Shown in pieces: positions 58,189 through 64,000 of a stretch of 64,000 bases of DNA; position 1 is the stretch's first letter, and every line of letters begins with the position of its first letter. This stretch comes from Oscillospiraceae bacterium (GTDB lineage Bacteria > Bacillota > Clostridia > Oscillospirales > Oscillospiraceae). Location: contig JAGAUY010000023.1 of NCBI GenBank assembly GCA_017620525.1, positions 45,397 through 109,396 of the forward strand. The letters are read 5' to 3'. The notes beneath the pieces were generated by a model. It saw nothing but the letters and a program-made list of their open reading frames with translations, searched no databases and had not been told where the DNA came from. Both the position numbers and the translations under genes were made by a program.

Positions 58189-59520
58189 ATGCAGTTTAAC
58201 AGTATTGAATTCCTATTTTGTTTCTTGCCGCTGTTTCTGGCGGTTTATCTGATCATACCGGCGCGTCTGAGAAATGCGGTCTTGATTCTGGGAAGCCTGT
58301 CCTTTTATGTTCTTTCCGGCAACGGTAATTATTGGTGGGCAGGAATTCTGGCAGTCAGCACTGCGCTGACGTATTTTGCGGGTTTGTCCCTGGCCAAATC
58401 CGGCAGGGGGAAACTGCTGGCGCTCTATCTGTCGCTGATGGGTCTGCTGCTGGCTTTTTTCAAACTCTACGCAGGAGGTATTTATCTGCCGGCAGGAATG
58501 AGCTTTTACCTGTTCCAGATGGCTGCTTATCTGATCGATGTGTACCGTCTTAAATTTGTGCCGGAACGGGACCTGCTGGCCTTTGGCGCACAGTTGACGT
58601 TCTTTCCGAAGCTCCTTTCCGGCCCGATGATGGACCCCCGCCGGCTTCAGCTGCACTGCAGGTACTGCACGCCCACCTACGAGGATTTCCACGACGGACT
58701 GCAGGAACTGATCATCGGCCTGTCTCTGAAAGTGCTCCTGGCCAACCGGCTGGGCGGTCTTTGGGCGCAGCCGTCGCTGATTGGTTATGAGCATATTTCC
58801 ACACCTGCCGCATGGCTGGGACTGATGGCCTTCACCATGCAGCTGTATTTTGATTTTTATGGTTACAGTCTGATGGCCATGGGCCTGGGACGGATGCTGG
58901 GTTATGATCTGCCGCGGAATTTTGATGATCCCTATGCCGCCGGATCGGTTTCTGAGTTTTACCGACGCTGGCATGTGACGCTGGGCGCCTGGTTCCGGGA
59001 ATATCTGTACATCCCCCTGGGCGGCAGCCGGAAGGGGATAAAACGCACGATCCTGAATCTGGCGGTGGTATGGCTGTTTACCGGTCTGTGGCATGGTGTG
59101 GGCGGCAATTATCTGCTGTGGGCAGGATTCCTCTGCCTGCTGATCATCAATGAGCGGCTGTGGCTTGGTGCGCTTCTGAAAAAGACCCATGTAATTTGCC
59201 ATGTTTACACAGTCTTCGTGATCCTGCTCAGCTGGATCCCTTTTGCCATTGGCGACTGGAACCGAATGACCGTCTTCGTTGGACGGCTGTTTGGTTTCTG
59301 CGGACAGGCGGCGAATCCCCGGGATTATGCGATTTGGGGCAATGATTACGCCCTGCTTCTTGCCGTCGGTGTGGTGCTGGCGACGCCCTTTCCCCGGAAG
59401 CTCTGGGAGAAGATCCGCCGCAGCACTCTGGCGGATGTGATGCTGTTTGTGCTGTTCTGGGCTGCGGTGTATTTGATTGCCACAGCAGCACAGGATCCGT
59501 TTCTGTATTTCCAGTACTAG
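58189..59520 (+). CDS. MBOAT family O-acyltransferase
   Basis: 443-residue multispanning protein of the AlgI/DltB-like membrane-bound O-acyltransferases. The N-terminus MQFNSIEFLFCFLPLFL is typical. The internal RNFDDPYAAGSVSEFYRRWH and FREYLYIPLGGSRKG precede the catalytic His302 in GLWHGVGGNYLLWAG. It probably moves acetyl or acyl groups across the membrane onto an extracellular polymer. It is followed after 8 bases by an SGNH hydrolase-like protein, the usual partner of such enzymes (compare AlgI with AlgJ/AlgX, or DltB with DltD). dltA/dltC are not nearby, so acetylation of a surface glycan is the more likely role. Confidence 0.92.
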   Translation: MQFNSIEFLFCFLPLFLAVYLIIPARLRNAVLILGSLSFYVLSGNGNYWWAGILAVSTALTYFAGLSLAKSGRGKLLALYLSLMGLLLAFFKLYAGGIYLPAGMSFYLFQMAAYLIDVYRLKFVPERDLLAFGAQLTFFPKLLSGPMMDPRRLQLHCRYCTPTYEDFHDGLQELIIGLSLKVLLANRLGGLWAQPSLIGYEHISTPAAWLGLMAFTMQLYFDFYGYSLMAMGLGRMLGYDLPRNFDDPYAAGSVSEFYRRWHVTLGAWFREYLYIPLGGSRKGIKRTILNLAVVWLFTGLWHGVGGNYLLWAGFLCLLIINERLWLGALLKKTHVICHVYTVFVILLSWIPFAIGDWNRMTVFVGRLFGFCGQAANPRDYAIWGNDYALLLAVGVVLATPFPRKLWEKIRRSTLADVMLFVLFWAAVYLIATAAQDPFLYFQY

Positions 59521-59528
59521 GAGGAGCT

Positions 59529-60416
59529 ATGAAGAAAATACCCCTTACACTAGTGTGTATGATTGTGATATCCTCCGTGCTGGTGGCCTGCCTCGGCGCA
59601 TATCTGAAGTATGAAGTGCTGAAGCCTCTGGATATCTTTCCAGAAGAAAATATTATGTCGGTGCCGTTCAAACTGCTGGCAGATCATGGAGCCATGTATA
59701 CCCTGCGCGCTGTGGCGCAGGAGGAGCTGCTTCCGCCGCCTACGGAGCCGCTGGTGCCTCCAACGCAAGCGCCTACCGAGCCTCCCACGGTGCCGCCGAC
59801 AGAACCTCCCACGGAGCCGCCTGTTATCGAGGTGGAGGAGAGTTGGTTTGATGACGTTCTGTTCATCGGCGATTCCAGAACAGTGGGTATGCGTGATTAT
59901 GCCCGGTTGGGAAATGCGGAGTATTTCTGCTCCGTCGGCATGACCCTTTTCAATGCAGAGAACACCTGGGCAGGGGATAAAAACTTCCAGTCCACCACCC
60001 TGGAGAATCTTCTGACAGAGCGTTCCTACGGAAAAATCTATATCATTCTGGGCATCAATGACTGCGGCTATCCCCATGATACCCTGATTGACAGCTATGA
60101 GGACCTGCTGAAACTGGTCCGGGAAAAGCAGCCGGATTCGGTTATCATTCTTCAGAGCATCATGGCAGTCAGCAAAAGCAAGGCCCGTTCCGCCTGGTAT
60201 TTCGGCATGGATAACATCAATGCCATCAATGAGCGCATCGCGGCTCTTGCCGATGGCGGGATGATCCGGTATGTGGACGTCAATGAATGGATCGCCAATG
60301 AGGATGGATATCTGCCGAATGATATGACAGGTGACGGCTGCCATCTGTTTGCGGACGGCTACCAGGCATGGGCCCAGTGGATCCTGGACAGCGCTGGAGA
60401 CCTGCGGATTCCGTAG
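59529..60416 (+). CDS. SGNH/GDSL hydrolase-like extracellular protein
   Basis: 295 residues. A signal anchor (LTLVCMIVISSVLVACLGAYL, about 6-26) is followed by a Pro/Thr-rich linker with PPTEP-type repeats (about 69-100). A SGNH domain then has block I FIGDSRTVG (Ser116), the GINDCG oxyanion block near residue 179, and the C-terminal GDGCHLFADGY with the catalytic Asp/His pair. The linker presumably projects the domain from the membrane. Together with the MBOAT gene it should form an O-acetylation machine for an envelope polymer. AGGAGG precedes the ATG. Confidence 0.9.
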   Translation: MKKIPLTLVCMIVISSVLVACLGAYLKYEVLKPLDIFPEENIMSVPFKLLADHGAMYTLRAVAQEELLPPPTEPLVPPTQAPTEPPTVPPTEPPTEPPVIEVEESWFDDVLFIGDSRTVGMRDYARLGNAEYFCSVGMTLFNAENTWAGDKNFQSTTLENLLTERSYGKIYIILGINDCGYPHDTLIDSYEDLLKLVREKQPDSVIILQSIMAVSKSKARSAWYFGMDNINAINERIAALADGGMIRYVDVNEWIANEDGYLPNDMTGDGCHLFADGYQAWAQWILDSAGDLRIP

Positions 60417-60454
60417 CGGATCATTCGTTTTCTGACGGCTTTCGACAGAAAAAC

Positions 60455-60483
60455 TTTACAAAAGAATCTGTATTTGGTATACT
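60455..60483 (+). promoter_or_regulatory. promoter of the phosphodiester glycosidase pair
   Basis: TTTACA, 17-base spacer, TATACT, 31 bases before the GTG start. Confidence 0.7.
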
Positions 60484-60514
60484 GAAAAAAAGAAACTGTA
60501 ATGGAGGAATACCT

Positions 60515-61702
60515 GTGGAATACGAAGAATTTAACTTCGATGACATTATGGCTGATGTACAGGCCCAGCTCAATGCCCCCCGGGAGCAGGAAGAGCCGGC
60601 ACCCAGGCCCCAGGAGCAGCCCCGAAAGAAGCCTTCCATGGCCCGCCGGATCGGCCGCTTTTTTGCCCGGCTTTTCATTTTTCTGGTAGTGACGGTGATG
60701 CTGCTGGCGGTGACGCTGTACGGTGTGATGTATGTCATCGCAAAGGGCCCGTCTCCCAGTGCCAGAGACATCTTTGTCATGTCTGTTCGTGAGACCAGTG
60801 CGGTTGGTTTCCTGGCCGATCTTTTCTTCACGGAGGAAGAGATTGCGGCGATTGAGAACAAGCCTGAGGTGGAGGAGTATGTGGAAACCGATACGTCTCT
60901 GATCAACATTGCCAAACCGGAAGAAAAGACGGAAGAAGAACAGGCGGAAGAGGAAGTGCAGGGTCCTGCAGCAGACGAATGGGGTCTTGTGGATGAGGAC
61001 GGTGACGGCATCATCATCGAGCCCGTCAAGGGTGAAGGCTACTCCGGCTATATGATGGTGGTTCTGGATCCTTCCCGGGTCATCATGGGCAGTGTGCCCA
61101 GTTCCTTTGGCGGCAGAGGCTACACCGTTGCGCAGATGGTAGAGCAGTTTGATGCGGTTGCGGGTATCAATGCCGGTGGTTTTGAGGACCCCGAGGGCAA
61201 GGGCAACGGCAGTATCCCCAATACCATGGTGGTCTATGAAGGCAAAGTCTACTACGAGAGTAAAGGCGTTCAGGACGGCTTCGTGGGAATCGACAGTGAC
61301 AACATTCTCCATGTGGGCAGGCTGACCTCCAAGGATATTCAGGAGAAGAAGATCCAGTACGGTGTCTGCTTTGGTCCTGTCCTCGTCTCCAACGGCGAGC
61401 CCTGTGATGTGGGCAGCAGCGGTGTCAATCCCCGTACCGCCATCGGACAGCGTTCCGACGGTGCGATCCTGATGCTGGTCATTGACGGCAGACAGGTTAT
61501 CAGCCTGGGTGCAACTTATCAGGATATGGTGGATATCTTTATGGAATACGGCGCGGTAAATGCCTGCAACCTGGATGGCGGATCTTCCAGCCTGATGTGG
61601 TTCGGCGGCGATTATATCAACAACTGTGCCTCTGTCATCGGTATTCGCCCGGTGCCCACCACCTTCTTGGTGCTGAAGGAAGGAGCTGCTGAAAATGAGT
61701 AA
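60515..61702 (+). CDS. phosphodiester glycosidase family protein, membrane-anchored
   Basis: 395 residues from a GTG start with GGAGG 7 bases upstream. An acidic and Pro-rich cytosolic N-terminus (about 1-45) precedes one membrane helix (LFIFLVVTVMLLAVTLYGVM, about 52-71), then an acidic linker rich in Glu. An NAGPA-type domain (about 175-390) contains VAGINAGGFEDPEGKGNGS, VNPRTAIGQRSDGAIL and the signature ACNLDGGSSSLMWF. Family members cleave GlcNAc-1-phosphodiester or similar linkages, so it may trim phosphodiester-linked sugars on the surface. It overlaps the next gene by eight bases. Confidence 0.9.
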   Translation: MEYEEFNFDDIMADVQAQLNAPREQEEPAPRPQEQPRKKPSMARRIGRFFARLFIFLVVTVMLLAVTLYGVMYVIAKGPSPSARDIFVMSVRETSAVGFLADLFFTEEEIAAIENKPEVEEYVETDTSLINIAKPEEKTEEEQAEEEVQGPAADEWGLVDEDGDGIIIEPVKGEGYSGYMMVVLDPSRVIMGSVPSSFGGRGYTVAQMVEQFDAVAGINAGGFEDPEGKGNGSIPNTMVVYEGKVYYESKGVQDGFVGIDSDNILHVGRLTSKDIQEKKIQYGVCFGPVLVSNGEPCDVGSSGVNPRTAIGQRSDGAILMLVIDGRQVISLGATYQDMVDIFMEYGAVNACNLDGGSSSLMWFGGDYINNCASVIGIRPVPTTFLVLKEGAAENE

Positions 61703-62813
61703 GTATTTGAATGCCGGCCAGACGAAAGTGAAGAAGTCCCGCTGGTGGCTGTTTTTCCTGCTTCTGTTCCTGTACGCGGCGGCATTTCTGGGAGCGGCAT
61801 ATTATGGCCTGAAGTATCTGTGGAGCTATCTGGAGAGTTATGAAGCATCCCGTCCCAAGATCGCGCTGAATGCGTATCTTGACAATCTGACTGATGAGCA
61901 TATCTGTGATATGGGTATGGCGGTTGCTGCTCAGGTAGATACCAGCCTTCAGAGCGAGGAGGAGTGCCGCGCAGTCATCCTGGAAGCCATCAGTGGCGGT
62001 GTGACCCACGCAAAGAAGTCCAGGGAATGTACGGATACCCGGCAGGTTTACGTCCTGCGCAGCGGCGGACAGGTCATCGGCGAGTTTGCCATTGAGTCCG
62101 GCGCGGCGGACGAATACGGCTTTACACCCTGGAGCCTGGTCAGTGAATCCTTCGACTTTTCCTTCCTGATCGGTGATACCGTGAGCATGACTGCGCCCAG
62201 CGACTACATCGTCAGCGTGAACGGTCATCAGCTGGGAAGCGAGTACATCATCGAGGACAACATCATTTATGAGGAGATCGCGGAGTATTACGAAGATTAT
62301 GAGATGCCCTACCGGGTGACTTATGAAGCCGGTCCTTTCCTGGGCCAGCTGGAGATCACAGCGGCGGATCCCGATGGAAACCCTGCGACCTTCGATGAAA
62401 ATACCGATTGGTCCCGGTTCTATCACAATTGCACCGAAGATGAGACCAAGGCTCTGGATGAGTTTACCGAGGAGTTTGTGGCCCGCTATGTGGCTTTTAC
62501 GGGTTCCAACAAGAATACCCGCTATGGTACATATGATAAGGTCATTGAGTACGTGGTGCCCGGCAGCGACCTGGCAACCCGGCTGAAGGCAGCCATTGAA
62601 GGCCTGCAGTTCGGCCAAAGCCGAGGTGATGAAGTCGTTTCCATCACGGCACACCACCAGATGCGTCTGGAAGAAGGCCGCTACATCTGTGATGTGACTT
62701 ACGAGGTCGATACCACTGGCAAGGAAGGTGTGGTGCGCACCAGCACCAGTGCCAAGCTGATCATCGTCGAAACGGATGCCGGCCTGAAGCTGGAATCCAT
62801 GAATATCTACTGA
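61695..62813 (+). CDS. single-pass extracytoplasmic protein of unknown function
   Basis: 372 residues. A basic N-terminus, then one membrane helix (WWLFFLLLFLYAAAFLGAAYYG, about 17-38), then an all-external region. That region may contain two related NTF2/cystatin-like units, each beginning with a helical stretch such as KIALNAYLDNLTDEHICD (about 55) and DEFTEEFVARYVAFTG (about 255). It has several acidic patches and few cysteines. I do not recognise a family. The eight-base overlap with the phosphodiester glycosidase gene says the two work together, probably at the cell surface. It ends at a strong terminator. Confidence 0.82.
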   Translation: MSKYLNAGQTKVKKSRWWLFFLLLFLYAAAFLGAAYYGLKYLWSYLESYEASRPKIALNAYLDNLTDEHICDMGMAVAAQVDTSLQSEEECRAVILEAISGGVTHAKKSRECTDTRQVYVLRSGGQVIGEFAIESGAADEYGFTPWSLVSESFDFSFLIGDTVSMTAPSDYIVSVNGHQLGSEYIIEDNIIYEEIAEYYEDYEMPYRVTYEAGPFLGQLEITAADPDGNPATFDENTDWSRFYHNCTEDETKALDEFTEEFVARYVAFTGSNKNTRYGTYDKVIEYVVPGSDLATRLKAAIEGLQFGQSRGDEVVSITAHHQMRLEEGRYICDVTYEVDTTGKEGVVRTSTSAKLIIVETDAGLKLESMNIY

Positions 62814-62815
62814 TT

Positions 62816-62850
62816 AAAAAATCCCATTGCCGTAGGCAATGGGATTTTTT
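62816..62850. terminator. bidirectional terminator
   Basis: AAAAAATCCCATTGC pairs with GCAATGGGATTTTTT around CGTAG between convergent genes; usable on both strands. Confidence 0.93.
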
Positions 62851-62853
62851 ATC

Positions 62854-63672
62854 TTACAGCAGATGACCAAGTACATACCACATGAGAAGCAGTACGATGA
62901 TCACGGGGATGTAGGCAGACAGTGCGGCAGCGGCAATGGTGACGATGCCGTAGCCCAGATATTCCAGCAGATAGACCAGAGCGCAAAGGATCAGTGTGGT
63001 GACGATTGCCTTACCCAGCAGTCTGCCGCCGGCGGAAGAAAAGAAGAAGGCATAAGCAGCGCCGAGAATGGGATTCACAACCGTCAGCATCAGGCTCAGG
63101 ACTACCTTCAAAACGCTCAGAAGCACCATAACGGCAAGAATACCGATCAGAATAATCGGGGCATATGTGAGCAGTACGCCGGGCAGATAGGCAGTTACAA
63201 GGCCAGTAACGATCAGCTGTGCCGCCATGGCCAGAACCACAGTCAGGAACCGATACATATACCAGGACAGAATGTTTCTGCCCTTCGGGATCCAGCAATC
63301 CAGCAGGTTTACGAGAAATGACAGGATCAGCATATTCAGAACCTGGAAGCAGATGGATGGGTAGTCGGATCCGGTAAAGGAGAAGATCAGCAGATATTCG
63401 CCATGGAAAGAAATAAATGGTAGGGGAGAGAGGAACCGTCCCAGATCTGCCGGATTAAACGTGTAAACCACGATGGTCACGGCATAGACGAACAGAATTC
63501 CGATGGCAGAAGAGACGCTGTGGTTCAGATCGGAGCGTTTACCGAACAGTACTCTTCCCAGTATGCCGAGCATCAAAGAACCGGCGGCAACGATCATCAG
63601 CAGACGAAGCATGGCAGTCAAATCGAAATCAGCGGGAAGATTCGAAGCCAACAGGTTAGCGATATAATCCAT
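62854..63672 (-). CDS. polytopic membrane protein, unknown
   Basis: 272-residue, strongly hydrophobic protein with seven or eight likely membrane helices. Near the N-terminus, LRLLMIVAAGSLMLGILGRVLFGKRSDLNHS is one helix plus a positively charged turn. Helices follow around residues 58-76 and 110-125, and four more lie in the C-terminal half, ending VIIVLLLMWYVLGHLL. A CvpA-like topology is suggested by the first third, but I cannot assign it. The start MDYIANLL has GGAGG 7 bases upstream, preferred over ATG 63684. It is behind the rplL terminator. Confidence 0.78.
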   Translation of the reverse strand: MDYIANLLASNLPADFDLTAMLRLLMIVAAGSLMLGILGRVLFGKRSDLNHSVSSAIGILFVYAVTIVVYTFNPADLGRFLSPLPFISFHGEYLLIFSFTGSDYPSICFQVLNMLILSFLVNLLDCWIPKGRNILSWYMYRFLTVVLAMAAQLIVTGLVTAYLPGVLLTYAPIILIGILAVMVLLSVLKVVLSLMLTVVNPILGAAYAFFFSSAGGRLLGKAIVTTLILCALVYLLEYLGYGIVTIAAAALSAYIPVIIVLLLMWYVLGHLL

Positions 63673-63698
63673 AGGGGCCTCCAAAGGGGAATAATGGA

Positions 63699-63724
63699 AA
63701 CAGCCGCCATTACTGGCGGCTGTT
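63699..63724 (-). terminator. terminator after rplL
   Basis: AACAGCCGCCA pairs with TGGCGGCTGTT around a 4-base loop, 21 bases after the rplL stop on the minus strand; the following TTTCC tail is short. Confidence 0.75.
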
Positions 63725-63745
63725 GTTTGTTCAGATAGAAATCAA

Positions 63746-64000
63746 TTACTTGATCTCTGCGTCTGCGCCAGCTTCCTTCAGCTCGGCGACCAGCTTCTCT
63801 GCGTCTTCCTTGGAGATAGCTTCCTTCAGGGTCTTGGGGCAGTTGTCAACCAGATCCTTAGCGTCCTTCAGGCCCAGGCCGGTAGCGGCACGGACAACCT
63901 TGATAACGCCCAGCTTGGAAGCGCCAGCGCTCTTCAGGATAACGTCGAACTCGGTCTTCTCCTCGACCTCAGCAGCGGCAGCAGCGGGAGCAGCAACAGC
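63746..64000 (-). CDS. rplL: 50S ribosomal protein L7/L12 (N-terminus outside window)
   Basis: The frame runs open to the window edge; 84 residues remain of about 122-125. They start in the Ala-rich hinge ([10 protein letters not shown]) and continue with the C-terminal factor-binding domain: [39 protein letters not shown] and the end [17 protein letters not shown]7/L12 forms the stalk that recruits GTPase translation factors. rplJ should lie beyond the window edge. Codon bias is strong, as expected for a ribosomal protein. Confidence 0.97.
   Translation of the reverse strand, partial: AVAAPAAAAAEVEEKTEFDVILKSAGASKLGVIKVVRAATGLGLKDAKDLVDNCPKTLKEAISKEDAEKLVAELKEAGADAEIK

Noticed and set aside
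59730-59830. Short tandem CCTCCCACGGAGCCGCC-like repeats that could look like a repeat array
   Set aside because: They encode the in-frame Pro/Thr-rich linker of the SGNH protein; there are no unique spacers, so this is not CRISPR.

Overview
The window is 64 kb of chromosomal sequence from a low-complexity, GC-moderate (mid-50s by eye) Firmicute, most likely a gut-type Clostridia of the Oscillospirales. The clues are the Gram-positive PolC replicase, type III glutamine synthetase (GlnN), RNase M5, an alanyl-tRNA synthetase under a T-box, consensus sigma-A promoters and strong AGGAGG ribosome binding sites. I see no rRNA or tRNA gene, prophage, insertion sequence or CRISPR array. It reads as core genome with one small palindromic interspersed element.

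Layout. 1-10.5 kb (+) is the translation/isoprenoid/lipid/replication cluster pyrH(partial)-frr-uppS-cdsA-dxr-rseP-ispG-polC, with a palindromic element between ispG and polC. 10.7-13.0 kb (+) holds an alanine/glycine:cation symporter and a uridine-type nucleoside phosphorylase. 13.0-14.0 kb (-) holds a FlK-like thioesterase and two small unknown genes. 14.1-17.2 kb (+) has nicotinate phosphoribosyltransferase coupled to a small membrane protein, a GIY-YIG protein and a YwaF-type membrane protein. 17.2-21.4 kb (-) has the operon abrB-like / methionine gamma-lyase-like / EamA transporter, then TIGR04255 / zinc metallopeptidase. 21.5-24.5 kb (+) has nrdG-dut and a Na/Pi cotransporter. glnN (-) and a PLP aminotransferase (+) diverge around 26.6-27.0 kb. 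A structured RNA candidate (28.35-28.54 kb, 6S-like) precedes an MFS transporter; LUD, GtrA and an ABC exporter pair follow.

The most notable region is 35.3-43.4 kb (-): one tight operon aroF-tyrA-aroB-aroA-aroC-pheA-aroE/K-aroQ. It encodes every step from PEP + erythrose-4-phosphate to chorismate, plus the prephenate branch enzymes for Phe and Tyr, with AroE and AroK fused. It is preceded by an unannotated 20-residue leader peptide with 8 Phe/Tyr codons, followed by an intrinsic terminator just ahead of the aroF ribosome binding site. This is a textbook layout for ribosome-mediated attenuation by Phe/Tyr-tRNA charging.

43.5-64 kb (+) has a PcrA-type helicase, a DUF2500 protein, asnA, a shortened PaaK-like adenylate-forming protein, T-box-alaS, comEC-holA-rnmV-ABC-F, and an Mrp-type P-loop ATPase. 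An envelope-type cassette follows (MBOAT acyltransferase, SGNH hydrolase, phosphodiester glycosidase, unknown secreted protein). The window closes (-) with a multi-pass membrane protein and the 3' part of rplL.

All calls are from reading translations, motifs, spacing and hairpins by eye. No database or folding software was used, and family names rest on recognised motifs.
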